In this document: positions 24,852 to 37,577 of the stretch, in pieces
Numbering within the stretch: the first letter of the stretch is position 1
Layout: each line of letters starts with the position of its first letter
NCBI GenBank assembly: GCA_964036665.1
Contig: OZ038530.1
Location: forward strand, 14,355,001 to 14,419,000
From: Gordius sp. MW1
Taxonomy: Eukaryota; Nematomorpha; Gordioida; Gordea; Gordiidae
DNA length: 64,000 nucleotides
Direction: 5' to 3'
Translations under genes and position numbers: made by a program
Notes under the pieces: model-generated
Told to the model about the DNA's origin: nothing
The model's input: the letters and a program-made list of their open reading frames with translations, nothing else
Database searches by the model: none

Positions 24852-25739
24852 GCTGTAGCTAATAAATTTATAACAACTGGTTACATCGTTGCGGCCGAAA
24901 GGTCAGAGCAACTCGTCAATAATTGCCGATTACTAAAGAACATGATTTGAAAATTTAATTGATCATATTCATTTATTCAGACTCCTAAAAATTTTAAACA
25001 AGAGCTACATTTTGGTTTAGTGTCAGGCGACTTAGCTTATTTGTGCTTGGATAGTAGCGCAGCTAGCTTCTTGGAGGAGGGAATATAATTAAATAGGTCA
25101 AGGCAAAATACTTTATTCTTGGATTTAAGTTTTTATCGAGTAACACACATATGTTCAATATTTAAAATTCCTATTTTAAAATAGCAACAAGATTAAAAAG
25201 TCAATTATATTTAATGTAGTAACAAATATTCAACTTGTGCTTAATTAAAGTTTTAAGCTATGGTAATTTTTATTACTCATTAGACGCAAAAAGGTTGTAA
25301 AACATGTTCCCTAATACCATGTGCAAAGCAGCATGCTAGCCTAGTTATATTATTAAACAAAACGGCCTGACAACGTGAACCCTGAATAAATTGTAACCCT
25401 TAAAAGCAATACATTAGACAATAATTTCTTATAATATCAAAATTAAATTTTCTGCTACAAACATCTTTTAATTATAATTCTAAATTATATTATGTCTCAC
25501 GCTATTGAAGACCAATTTTCAATAATGAAAATATTATCAAATCTACTACATAAACGAATTGTAGTTTCAATATAAAACAAGAAATGTAATATTTTTCAGA
25601 GCTGGACAGATATCTTAACAATATTTTTTTAAACTTATCGTCCTTAATATTTTGACTGACTAGTCCAAAACACAAGTTCTCTAAAATTTTGGAAGCATTA
25701 CGAAGGATTTGATATAATTTGTTTTGAGATAAATGTTAG
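24852..25739. other. No gene seen upstream of TSR1
   Basis: It should contain the TSR1 promoter and 5' untranslated region immediately right of 24851. I see no second gene and no clear TATA-type element that I would defend. Confidence 0.4.
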
Positions 25740-26850
25740 GCCTCTATTGCTCAATTTTCTTTATCAAGTACATATTTGGTCGTACAATCGTAGGTTTATT
25801 ATGAGTTTCTTCCATATTGATCGGGTAAGTGTCATATCTTGATTGATCTTCTAAAATTTTATAACTTTGTCGACTTGCCCTTTCCACGTGACACGAGGTC
25901 TCCTCTCTTTCCCGGTATTTCCGTGTCTAGTACTCTTCGATTTAAATCATTCATCTCCGTTCTGAGTATATGGCCATACCACCTAAGCTGATTTTTGTTA
26001 ATCATGTCCGCCCGAAGGAATACCCATTTTTGTCATGAGAAAGTCATTGGTCACATGGTAGAGCTTAGTATACTCCAAGCTCCAGCGTATCATTCTCATC
26101 TCCGTGGCTTGTAATAGCTTTTCTTTCGTGTTGTTTAATGCCCATGTTTCACGATTTGTGAACTATGCTATTCAACCATATTGGCAATTCTTGTCGCACA
26201 TTACACCGGATATATTTCGCCATTTAAGCCATCCTTTTTGAATCCGGGCATTGACTTCTGTTGCGCAATCTCCCTCTTAATGCAACATCGACCGATGTTT
26301 ATTGTCTATTTTTGGGTACTTTAGTTGGTCATCTAGCAATGAGCTACCTGTATCGCATCTCCATGTAAACAGCTTTTCAATCGTTGCCTTTTAAACCATA
26401 TTCAGCTAATCGCTTTGATCACTTTTGGCTTCTTTAGATACTTTCCCTTTTGTGTTTACTATATCATCGGCATATAGCATACACAATGGCGATGGCTTTT
26501 AAATATCTCTCGTTAGCGTGTTTTATATTAAATAAAAAGGGACTTAAAGCAGATCCTTGATGTAATCCAATTTCAACCCGAAAGGGTTTAAAGTCTCCAA
26601 ATGTCGTCCTAATGCAAGAATTTGAGGCTTCATAAATATTTTTTATAAGCAATATATATGCGTCAAAAATATTTTGTTTTCTTAGGCACCACAATATTAA
26701 ATCGCGAGGGACCGTGTGATAAGCTTTCTCCAAGACGATAAAGACCATATGTAGGTCTCTTCTCTTTTCATCATACTTATCCATCATGTTACCTGTCAGA
26801 AGAGCAACCGTTCCGTTACTAAAATCCACCCCCTCGAGCTGCATTATTTA
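25740..26850 (-). pseudogene. RTE-like reverse transcriptase relic
   Basis: The longest open pi​ece, 26844-26464, reads RRDLHMVFIVLEKAYHTVPR, then FRVEIGLHQGSALSPFLFN, which are reverse-transcriptase motifs of RTE/BovB-like non-LTR retrotransposons (FxDLEKAYD.VPR; GxxQGSALSPxLF). The catalytic D of the first motif is replaced (EKAYH). Downstream in broken frames come ETWALNNTKEKLLQATEMRM, WSLEYTK and NQLRWYGHI, the family's C-terminal block. Frameshifts and stops make it non-functional. A second copy of its 3' end lies at 60460-60720. Confidence 0.8.
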
Positions 26851-27807
26851 ATATGTTACATGAAAATTAATAGTCTTACTTTGCCTATGTTTGAGGAGTC
26901 TTCTCGCCATATAAAACCCATTTTTTACCAACTATTAGGCGATATTTATTAGTAGGTAAAGTTATTTCGCATATCCGTTTCAGTTAGAAATTTAGAAGTA
27001 TATAATATGTTTAATATATTATACCCTAATTTAGTGTAGTCAGTCAGCCAAAAAATTACTTTAAACTAGCTAAGGCAAAACCCCATTGCCTTTCCTATTA
27101 AACGTGTTCAATTTTAATTAATAATTGCAAAATATTTCTTCGTTCCACTCTGCTCCATTAATAAAACCTATTAAATAAATTATGTAATATTTCATCTACT
27201 TTACATTGAGAATTACAATTTTAGTTATCAGAACTTCAATTTGCTGCAGTTCCATTTGTTGGTACACGGTAGCTACACTTTATTAAGGGCTAGCCATAAA
27301 GGGGTCCCGAGGCAATGGGAATTTTTAGGTTAAAATTAAATTTAACTCTCCTTTTACAACTAGGCTCATTCAGGTAATCAAGTTTGCCTATTCATCGCTC
27401 ATTAAGTGTCGGCAAACTGGCCTTTGATCTTTTATACCTACCGCGCTTTTCATTTATTAAGCGCAAAACTACAAAGGGAAAAATTTAATTTACCGCCCAT
27501 ATTACTCTCAAGTCTCCTCCTACGATTGAATCAATTTTAACGGACTAAATTTATGACGTTCTCCCATATAAAATATGTAATCTAGTAAATTGCAAGAATA
27601 TTTTTGGTTATCTTTATACATAACATACATTAATAAAATCAGGGGGTTATTTCGTTATTTAAAAGTCTATTAGCCACTACTGGTAAAGCCCCCATGTCGC
27701 TTATATTTGAAGATTAGTATAATTGTATGAGAACGGGTGAAAGATTGAAATCACAGTATAAATTTCCTACTATTATATAATATATTTATACTAGACGCTA
27801 GTGTTGT

Positions 27808-27945
27808 AAAATTGGCTGGGTTTTGCTTGGTCGACCTTTGGTTTTAGCCGACTAAGCCTAATCGGACTAAAGATTTTTTGCTCCATTTTTCTTAGCCGAC
27901 CACTAGACTTAGTCGAAATTTGAAAAACAGACCAGAATATACCTA
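27808..27945. repeat. TAGTGTTGTAAAA repeat, copy 1
   Basis: It begins TAGTGTTGTAAAATTGGCT and contains ACCTTTGGTTTTAG.CGACTAA and CTTAG.CGACC. It matches 28832-28965 in the same orientation. The terminus resembles a hAT-type end; no partner inverted end was found. Confidence 0.6.
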
Positions 27946-28176
27946 AATATTAAAAAAGTTATTTTACAGTCAGAACGGACGAGACGGAAAGGGGATTCGT
28001 TTAAAGGCTAGAAGTGTTTATGTGCCGCAAATTTTTTTAATGGCGACATAGCCTAGTTCATCTGATCAGAAGTGAAAATTGTTATAATTTTAAATTTCGA
28101 CTAGAAGTTTACATTTTATACCCATTTTAGGCATGATTCTAGATTGTTTATACCATTTTATATCTGCTCAAATAAA

Positions 28177-28302
28177 CCAGCATCGGAATTAGAGGGGGCA
28201 ATAATGGTTTAGGGGGGGGGGGGCAAAATGACCATTTTTTGAATTTTAAATAGATTCAACAAATTTTTAAATTGACCCCCCCCCCCCTTGGATACGCCCA
28301 TG
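28177..28302. mobile_element. CATGGGCGTAGCC-family MITE, left end worn
   Basis: It has the internal GGAATTAGAGGGGGCAATAATG and the G- and C-run blocks of the family, and ends GGATACGCCCATG. The left terminus has decayed to ACCAGCATCGG. Confidence 0.65.
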
Positions 28303-28831
28303 AATTAACTTAATATCAATATTGATTTTTGATGATAGGTCGGTTCCATTTTTTAAAGAGATTAAAAAAGACCATGGGTCGCAAAAAACATCAGTTTAAA
28401 AGATGTCTTTTTTGCAAAACCATCTTAGATTTTTGAACGGTCATAAGTTTATATGCAATGAAGATGAAAACTGAAATCGTTACATATTGGTTGGTTGATA
28501 TTTAATATTTAAAAAATAAAAATTAAAAGATTACTGGTCAATTAACAATTTTAATATCGAATTATTATATACTTTTTTTAATTTATGTGTAAATAAATTT
28601 TTAAATAAGTAATAGTTTTTAGGAAATGATTTACTATATAAATTATATACCAGCATATTTAAATTACTGAAAACTTACCCTATCTAATGTTTAAACTGCT
28701 ATAATTTTAAAAATATTGATTTGTTAACATTATTTTTTTCACAAATTATATTAAGATACAATTAATACAATAAAAAAAGTGTAAAAACATATAAATTCAC
28801 AATTGGTTTTACTGAGTCAATAATCTTAGTG

Positions 28832-28965
28832 TTGTAAAAACGGCTAGGTTTAGTTTAGTCCACCTTTGGTTTTAGTCGACTAAACATAAACAGAGCAAAA
28901 GTCAGTTTTTCTTATTCGACCTCTAAGCTTAGTCGATATTCAAAAAACAGGCCAGAGGCGATCAT
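28832..28965. repeat. TAGTGTTGTAAAA repeat, copy 2
   Basis: Same family and orientation as 27808-27945: TAGTGTTGTAAAAACGGCT at the left and CTTAGTCGATATTCAAAAAACAG at the right. The two copies may be the ends of one larger 1.1-kb repeat. Confidence 0.6.
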
Positions 28966-28973
28966 TAGTCTTA

Positions 28974-29320
28974 CTCCATAGCCAGAATTTGAAATAAAAG
29001 GCGGCAATATTGCGAAGGCGGGCTGAAACTATGATTTTTAGAAATTTAAGCTTACTCTATTAATTTTTAAAGATATTTGTGCGAAAGGGAGAGGGAGGGG
29101 GTAGGTGCGTTTCCTTAGCTATGCCCACGTAGAATTACTTTAAGTTTACCAATTTAAATTTAAGCTTAAGATATAAGTATTATCCACTTCAAGAAGCGTA
29201 GCGGAACTTTAAATGGCCAATAGAGTAACCGCCTTAAAGTGTGGTAATGATTCTGGGACGGATAAAAAATGATTTTTTTTAATATTAAGAGGGTAGTTCC
29301 CTCCTCTGGCTAGGCCCATG
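28974..29320. repeat. Two worn GCGTAGCC-type element remnants
   Basis: 28974-29129 (ACTCCATAGCCAGAATTTG to TTAGCTATGCCCACG) and about 29192-29320 (ending CTGGCTAGGCCCATG) keep parts of the family's ends and G/C runs. Boundaries are approximate. Confidence 0.4.
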
Positions 29321-30192
29321 TCCATCTCGCAAATAAAAAACGTATTTTAAAAAAATTGTTATGTTGTTGGACCACGAAAACTAGCTCTGCAATAGGCCGG
29401 CCGATTGACACAATTTACAAAAATGTCGTATTATTTACATAACAATGCCCTCATTTAAACCAATACAATAGTGAATGGGCGATGTGAATTAATTATAAGG
29501 AAGAATTAATACAAGGAAGCGGCTACATCAAAGGATATTAATAGGCTGGAGTGAGACGCGATAGAGAGATAATAGGAAATATGTTTAGGATATTTATATG
29601 TTTCATAAAAAAGTGCCATTAATTCCATTGTCCTAGCTGTAAACTTTGTCAATTTTTTTTATGAAATTTTTACATGGTATTCATATAAATAAGACAGTCC
29701 AACTTTTCAAGCTTTTTAATAGGATTTGATATTTTATAACAATTCCTAAAATACATAACAAGGTTCGAAAAGTTTTGTTTATTTTTCATATACACCTCCA
29801 TCATAAATTTGCAACTTAGCGTTGATATCTTAAATAAAATTAAAAGGATAATTTTTTTAACAGTTAAGCATTTTGTTTCAGGTAATCTGTATTGAAGTAA
29901 TTTTAATGATTAGATCATTTACTCCACTTTGTTCAGCCTTTTTAAAGTTGAGTTCGGGTAGGCTAATCTAGCATAAATATAAAGAATCCAAATAAAAGCA
30001 ACAAGAAGATCTAAATGCAAAGTCTTCTTTAGAAAATAATTTCATCGGGGCTTTTATTTAATCAACTTAACTAACGTGCAATTAGGCTGGATTAGATGTA
30101 CTTGGAAGTTATAAAAGTAGGTTACATTACACGCTTTAAAGGTAAATTTAACAACAAAAAAATCATATCAAAGGAGGGATCGGAGCATGGGC

Positions 30193-30353
30193 CTGGGCGT
30201 AGCCAGCATTGGGATTAGAGGGGGACAATAATGATTTAGGGAGGGGCAGAATCATCATTTTTTCAAATTTAGATATAATTTTAATAAATTTCAACAATTT
30301 TTGGATTTAAAGGGGGGCAGCCGCTCCTCCCTGCCCCCTAGGCTACGCCCATG
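30193..30353. mobile_element. CTGGGCGTAGCC-family MITE
   Basis: Termini CTGGGCGTAGCC / GGCTACGCCCATG, with the family interior (GGGATTAGAGGGGGACAATAATG). No clear target duplication remains. Confidence 0.75.
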
Positions 30354-31763
30354 GGTGAGAGTTTTTAATTGTAAATAACTATTTGTTGGCGGTATCACTT
30401 GTGAGAGCAATAAATTGATTTAATTTAAAACAGGTTAAAATTGGAAGTTATTTATGAATTATTTTAGGACCTTTTAAATATCGAGATAGGTTCTTGTATG
30501 CAAGAAATTCTGATATAATCATCATACTAGTTGAAATGAGGAGAGCAAAGGGCATTTTATTTTACCTTCCTCGCTTTGTATGTGTAATGTGTGTGTATAA
30601 TCATTTATTGGCGTCACTTGAGTATTTACCTCAATTGGTCTACTTACACTCCCTGTTACTAGGACTGGAGAGAACAACCTCAAAGAAGGTATCGGCAAAC
30701 TTCTTTTTAACTAACCTACCACCAGTGTCCATCTAATAATGTAGAAATAGAGGGATCTTTCATTGTTAATGGTGATTATAAAGCCGACTGCCTTAAAGAT
30801 GCGCACTCGCTTCTATTTAACAATGTAATATATGTGATATAGGTAAATTTTTTTCTAAATTGTAATTCCTGACCCTTTTAATTGAACATATTGCTGGCGC
30901 CCCTATGCGATAAACATTTTTACAATGTTGTTTCTCATCTCATTTATGGGAATTCACCTAATATTATCATACTATCGGATACTCTAAGTTCCTATATGTG
31001 CCAAAATTCTCAAAATCCACTAATCCCTAATGTATAAATCATGGCTATTCTCCATATCAAAACATTTTCAATATATATATTCTCGTCGGATAACAACTTG
31101 CCGTGATAGTTAGAGCTAAAAAAGGTAAAAAATATCTCAAAAATATTTCACTTTATAAATTTTATTTTGCTTTTTTTTGTTCGATGGACTAATTAGTCAA
31201 AGGGTTGAGCGACAATGCTTTAAAATTCTTCTCTGCACACGCGTATATTTAGGTTCAGGAACTTGGGGGCGCGTGACACGCTTTTAGCATGTAGATGTTA
31301 TGCTCGTAGTAGTAAGCACTGGGCACAGAGTGTTGGCACGCGAGACCATCCTTTGTAAAAGCCGCCAAAGCCATAAATAAGCGGAGATATAGGTGGAGAT
31401 AGGCGGAGCATAGGGTCATCACTTAGGAATGAATGAAATCCCTCCAGTCTCCAAAACCAATATTTACGTTATAACCAACCCCCTAAGTCAATACAGAATC
31501 TCTTGAAAGTCTAATATAGACCCTACCTCATAATTTTTTTTCACTGTATTGCAATTCCCAATTTTATTAATATTTTGCCTTAGCTTTAACTCACTAGTTA
31601 CGCCCACCCGTGTATTTTTGAAATTTACATATTAATAAAATACGAAAAATTTTACGTCTTGAGGGGATTATAAAACATTGTAGAGGTCCTTCCCGGATGG
31701 TCCCAATACAAATCGCGGGGGATTTAAAGTTATCGACACAGGATTTATAAAGTTTGGACAATT
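30354..31763. other. No gene seen; region upstream of NOTUM
   Basis: Open frames such as 30494-30736 show no family similarity, no splice support and ordinary AT-rich composition. The stretch immediately left of 31764 should hold the NOTUM promoter; no element can be assigned. Confidence 0.45.
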
Positions 31764-34700
31764 ATGAAATTTCGTTCTAAGTTACATATTTTTGAAGTTA
31801 AATGTAACGTAGCGAAACACAAAAATGACGAAAGGTACTACATTTTGACGATTTATAATTCGATGGATATTTTAAAATTATTTTAATTAATGTAATAATG
31901 CCTTATTTTATACAGCTCCAAAAGAGTGCTATTATACATTCTCCTGACGCTGCTCATCAGTATGATTCTATCATGTCCAATTTTAATCATTTTGACAACG
32001 TTATTCTCTCGTAACCGCGCTTTAAATCTCAACTACCAAGCGAAATTCAATCAAACTTCCGACTTTTATGCCGATGGTTTCAATGATTCGGACACGTTAA
32101 ATACATTGCAGACCTATGAAGGTTTGAAGAAAAAGATCTCCTTGTCCCAAAATACCATTTTTGATCCTTACTTATCAACTGAAAAAGGAACAGAAAATGA
32201 TGAAGTTAATGTAGAATTTTCGAGAACGTTTGAAGATTCAAGACTCGAACCAAGGGAAAATTATAAAAGGGGTAAAAATTTAGGAGGTGATGCTGGCCCG
32301 ATGCTTAAACGAATGCTTTTAAATGCTTCCGTTACATGCAATGATAGATCAAGAGCAGGGTATATCCTTCCTATATAACATAAATTTTTGGTCGATCATA
32401 ACATTAAATATAATCAACTTGCCAACGTTTTAGATCTAAACCATTTCATTTGTATTATCAGGTATTACATCAGAAAAAACCCGACCAACGATAATTGGAT
32501 AATATTCTTAGAAGGTAAAGATAATTTTTTTAAATTATAGACTGGATGTTTAGATTAAACATATTGTATTATAAAACGGGCCCAACTAAGATGTAAATTT
32601 AACATAAAGGACAGGGAGAAAGAAACTCCTTATAATTTTAAAAATTTAAATTTTGATTAAACCTTGCCTTTAAAATGTCTCTTAAGTAAAAATTTTGAAA
32701 TAGCAAATTATGATTGAGTGATTTTAGATCCCAAAAATTATTATATCTACAAATTTATTTTGACAGGGGGATGGTATTGCTCGTCAAAAGAGACCTGTGG
32801 TCAACGTTTTCAAAAAACACCCCACCTTATGTCATCTAAGCGTTGGCCTGGTCAGCTTAAAAGTAATTTATTCGCCTTGAAGTTTATAAAAGCTAAAGAT
32901 TTTTGATACACTTTTTTATTTTAAAAGTTTTATTTATTTGTCAATATATATTTTTAATCAATTAAATAGTGGATGGGATGTTATCGAATGCACACTCAAC
33001 TAATCCATACTGGGCTGATTACAACATTGCGTAAGTGCTGCAAAGTCTAATATTTATAAAGCACCAAATTCCTCAAGCACTAATTTTAATTTTATGGTTT
33101 GTTAGAATATAAATTTAAACTTATGCGCCAAGTGAGGTTTTTTAACATATTGGTTAATACCTAAAACGCGCACAATGGGAGCTTTATTACAATTGTAATA
33201 TAGTGCCACTAATGCAAATTTAAAAAAAGTAGCTAGCTATCCCTATGTGACATATCTATAATATGCCTTATATTTTATTCAGATACCTGCCATACTGCTC
33301 TAGCGATTTATGGAGCGGGACTCACGCCTCTTCCTCAAATAATGGTAAAATATTAAGTAACCTATAATTATGTTTTTCGAATATTTATAATTTTTTTTTA
33401 ATTTATTTCTTTCATCTTCTCGAAATATGTATTTTTAAAAAATAATAAATGAAAAAATTAATATCCTATTTTATCAAGGTGATTTTAGCTTTATGGGATC
33501 ACGGATTATTGAGGAAGTTATCAAGGAATTAATTCCTGAAGGATTGATCAAAGCGAAACGATTGTTACTTGTAGGCACAAGGTAAAAAAAATTTCAACTA
33601 ATTTCCAATATTATTATAAGCCATAGCCCATTAAACATTGCGTAGCCAAGGGGAGGCCCTGAGGGGAGCTTCCCCGCCACAATATTCTTTAAAATCTATA
33701 ATTAAAATCACAAAAAATATAATTTTGCCCTCCCTATACCGTTTTCAGATTTTTAACCTCCTTAGAAGTCTGCCTGCTATAAAATCAATGTTCATAATCA
33801 TAAATAAAATATTATTCACAAAATTTACCTTAAAATATAAAATGTTTATTTTATTTTTTTGCGGGCAAAAAGGTTTAATAGACATACTTTTCAAACGTGT
33901 CAGTTAGTTTTATATATTATCAATTAAATTAAAAACCAAGTTTTTGTTATTTATATATTAATTTTCAAAAAAAAAAATTCTTTTTGGGGGGGGGGGAGGC
34001 AACTGTGTTGCATCTTTTCCACCCAACCTCAGTTTATTTTAAACATTCTAACCCTTACATTAAATAAAATATAATTTGGAAACGAATAATATTTAGCGCG
34101 GGCGGCATTGGAGTTGCTTTGAATGTGGACAAGGTGCAAGCCCTAGTGTCCAATTATAAAGGACAAAAAATCCAGGTTTTAGGAGTTTCAGATTCGGCTT
34201 GGTTCTTAGAAAATGCCCAATATTCCAAAAGTATGCCTCAACAAGCAGCGCCTTCTAAGGACGAAAGTGATTTTAACGATGATGATGATAATAATGTACC
34301 TGCTTCGGCCGCCAAAGAAATTCACAAACTAATGGCAAACTATGGAAATCCTTCAATTCACGGGATTAAAATTGGACTAAAGTAATCAAAAATTAAATGT
34401 ACTTCGCAAGTTTGTAAAGATTTTTAGCTTTTTATTAACTTTATATTATTTAAGGTGATGACATTGTGGCTTATTAAGTTCGATTAATGTTGTGAGTTTA
34501 TTAGTCTTGATTTTAGTTGCTATGCAATTTTAATGAATGCGTTCTAAACATATTAATTGCTATGCAATTTTTTAAAATACCTCGATTTTTCTTGCGAATT
34601 TTTTTTTATAAAGTAAAATAATAGCTTATTACAATATTCTTCCAATAGCTTAGCAAGGTGATTAAAAGGATAATCGATTTAAATGAAACTATAATCATTT

Positions 34701-37192
34701 TAACTAGGTTTCATACCTAAAATAACCTATTTGGGTTCCCTCCCCAACCCATTAATATTGTGATGATTAAAATCATTGATTTTCTAATAAATATTTATTG
34801 TAAGGTATTGGAATGGTCTGTTACCCGACAGTTGTAAAGACAAATTTGCCGCAGAGGAACGGTGGAAATGCTATTTTATCAATATAGCTCTGAGCACGAT
34901 AAAAAGTATATTAACAAATTAAGGATAAAACACAAAATCATATTTATTTTGGATATTGGGGCAGATGCCTCCTAAATTTAAAAAATAGTTTCATATTTTA
35001 GAAAATAAAATTATCATTTTAACCATCCCAAAATCATACACAAACTTGATATACACCCCCCCCCCCCCCCTGCACCTTCATTTAAAACTGACTATGCCCC
35101 TATATTTAACGTAAATGTGTAATAATAATGGAGTTTTTAAAGTTGTTATTCGTTAATCAAATCATTATTTTAATTAAAACGTTTTTTAACCCTTGCATTT
35201 GAATTGCTTTAAGGTCCGTTATTCGTATTTCAATGGTTATTTGACGAAGCTCAAATGCGCGTTGACAAAGTTGGAGTTCCCTTGACCAAACATCAATGGG
35301 ATTACATTAATAGGATGGGAAAACGACTCAGAAACTCATTCGCAAACGTTTCGTACGTTTCAATCTTTTATTAGAGATTTATTTACATAAAAAAGTTATT
35401 AGAACTACGAATTTACTTGGATTATGTTTAAATCTTTATTGATAATTTATATGAGATGTTCATCAAATATTAACCAATTTTTTTATTTTTTTGCAACTAT
35501 ACTATCCAGGAAGGCGATGAGGGCGTTGCCAGCCTAATTGTCATAAATTGTTAAAAAACATCATTTTAACACTTTATAAAAACAAAATAACGGGCTAAGT
35601 CAGTTAATTTATACAAAAAAGGGAATAAAACATCGATTATGCACATCTTCACATCTAATTCATATACTAAATTAATCTCTTTTTATAGGGCTTTATTTTC
35701 CCCGTCTTGCATATCGCACGGAGTATTAACCAAAAAGTATGAATATAATTTTTAAAAATAACTTTATCAAACTGTTTTAGAAATTGGCATAAAATAAAAA
35801 TTAATAAATGGACATTGCCAGATGCTTTAAAATGCTGGGAAGAACATTATTACAATTCAAACGACAAATTAACCTTCCTCAAACCTAACTCGAACGCCAA
35901 CGTCGTCAAGTAATAGAATACTCGTCAATAATAATAATAACACATAATTTGATTAAATAGAATTCGAAAGAAAAGGCGGAAAAATCGTTTGAAGCATTTA
36001 ATCAGAAGATTTTACAAGAGGCAATGGAAAAATGGTGCCAAAGAAGGTAAAATAAAATGAGTTTTATCAATATGATTGGCATAATTCGTGCACCTTTAGT
36101 AAAAAAATTAGAACAGTAAAATTTGACAATTTGTAAATTGCGAATGATATAATTGTCAGAACTTGATTTTTATACGACCTCAAATTTTTGTGCCAACATG
36201 CATAATGACTAAAACTGTAAAAACAACACCTGTATTGCTTTCATTATTAAGGCCAAAAAATGTTGTTTTTTCAGTTTAATTATAATTAAAAAATCAAACA
36301 GAATAAGGAGGGTGGGGAGAAGCTGCCCCTTTTACTCTAAGGACTTGTCTTGTTAACGGATTTTGCTGCGCAGCAAGAATCGCCGTATCCGTATGGGTTA
36401 TAACCTAGCCGTGTGACTTCGAAATCACAGCAGATTTACATTTCAGACGCATAACATAACAGCGATTTTGTAAGATGCAAAATTTTTCCTAAGCTTAAAT
36501 GCTATATGTTTTTATAACTTTAAGTTTCGGGAAAGTTTAGATATAATCTTAAAAGCTGAAATAAACAAAAAAGCGTTTTTAAATATTAAAAAACAATATT
36601 AATAACTACAACCGAGTTTGACCCATGAAATTGAATCGGATATTTAAACAAAGATAAATTCGCGCGATTTGAATCTGAATCGAACATTAAGACAAGCCCT
36701 AAGGTTTATTTGAATGTACCCAAATCATCATAAGCATGAATGTCTTTTCACAATTCTTAAATGATCTTCAAAATCGAAATATTTAAAACCGATTTGTCTT
36801 TCGTTTTAATTCCGTTAGTGCAATAACAAGTACACCGAACACACTTGTTAAAACATTAACTCATATCTATAAATTATTTCTTTCAAGGATTGGAAAACAA
36901 CAACGGTTCTCGCAGGCAATTCAAAAAGCGGCACAGAAAGCACACCCAACCCGTTGGCAGGGGGGAATGCCCGTTTCGCCTTATCGACAATTGCAACTGG
37001 CCTCAGTGCAATCAAGCATGTCCAAAATTAACGAATCCCCTCACCGGGCATCAACTAGATTTCGTGGCTCTACTTAAATCCTTCGGGCTTAACATGCGAA
37101 GCGTAGCACATGCCCTCATGATGGAATACGAAACGTTGGAAAATATGGATAATGATGCCATATTAAATTTACTCACCCAAAACATGCAATAA
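31764..37192 (+). CDS. NOTUM: Palmitoleoyl-protein carboxylesterase NOTUM, complete (14 exons, about 660 aa)
   Basis: NOTUM is a secreted alpha/beta hydrolase that removes palmitoleate from Wnt proteins and so inhibits Wnt signalling. Exons, all in phase: 31764-31834 (tentative first exon), 31916-32359, 32462-32514, 32767-32862, 32970-33030, 33283-33344, 33479-33581, 34097-34381, 34805-34905, 35214-35352, 35689-35736, 35781-35909, 35961-36046, 36888-37192. Landmarks: SVTCNDRSRAG, WIIFLEGGWYCSSKETC, YLPYCSSDLWSG, LLVGTSAGGIGVALNVD (catalytic Ser about 297), FQWLFDEAQM (Asp about 436), SCISHG (His about 482), CPFRLIDNCNWPQCN. The triad Ser-Asp-His is intact. A long apolar N-terminal run (residues about 28-50) acts as signal peptide or anchor; an alternative start is ATG 31962. 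It is longer than vertebrate NOTUM (about 496 aa) because of an acidic loop (about 347-365), a polybasic linker (about 531-580) and a longer N-terminus. Confidence 0.93.
33637..33760. repeat. Worn GCGTAGCC element remnant in a NOTUM intron
   Basis: ATTGCGTAGCCAAGGGGAGG followed by G/C-rich blocks; lies in the intron 33582-34096. Only one recognisable end. Confidence 0.4.
34960..35105. repeat. Worn C-run element remnant in a NOTUM intron
   Basis: It has GGGGCAGATGCCTCC at the left, more than fifteen consecutive C at about 35055 and ACTGACTATGCCCC at the right, within the intron 34906-35213. Confidence 0.4.
36338..36706. mobile_element. TIR element in the last NOTUM intron
   Basis: Inverted ends CTAAGGACTTGTCTTGTT (36338) and ATTAAGACAAGCCCTAAG (to 36704). 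Non-coding, more GC-rich than the intron at its left end. No target duplication is evident. Confidence 0.5.
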
Positions 37193-37485
37193 TAAGACCA
37201 CCCCGCTCCCCCCCCCCTTACCACCTTAGTTGAACATTGCAGCGTTAACTTTTAACACGGAGCAAATCGTGGAAACTTTTGGCTGAAGGGATATGTTAGA
37301 TCGAGCTGCTTAGACGTAACCATTCCATTTAAACAATTCACTCAGGTGTTTATTTATATCCTTAGATAATTACAAACCACGTCGACGCATATTGTACATA
37401 CTTATTACATTCCGTATTATAATATTAACATACATTCTCGTTACGTATAAATGTTGTTGTTTTACGACTTTCGCTGGGGAAGTTC

Positions 37486-37491
37486 AATAAA
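37486..37491 (+). terminator. Candidate NOTUM polyadenylation signal
   Basis: AATAAA on the plus strand about 290 nt after the NOTUM stop, in the 385-bp gap between the convergent NOTUM and UTP11 coding ends. The hexamer alone is weak evidence in AT-rich DNA; its position makes it plausible. Confidence 0.4.
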
Positions 37492-37577
37492 ATTGCCGTC
37501 TCTAGTTCGAACCTTAAAAGTTTTGCCCTAATAAAAAACAATTAAAAAATATAAACACTTTAAATAAAGTTTTTAAT

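Noticed and set aside
30494-30736. 80-codon plus-strand ORF with hydrophobic stretches
   Set aside because: No acceptor, homology or neighbour support; hydrophobic runs are expected from T-rich DNA.
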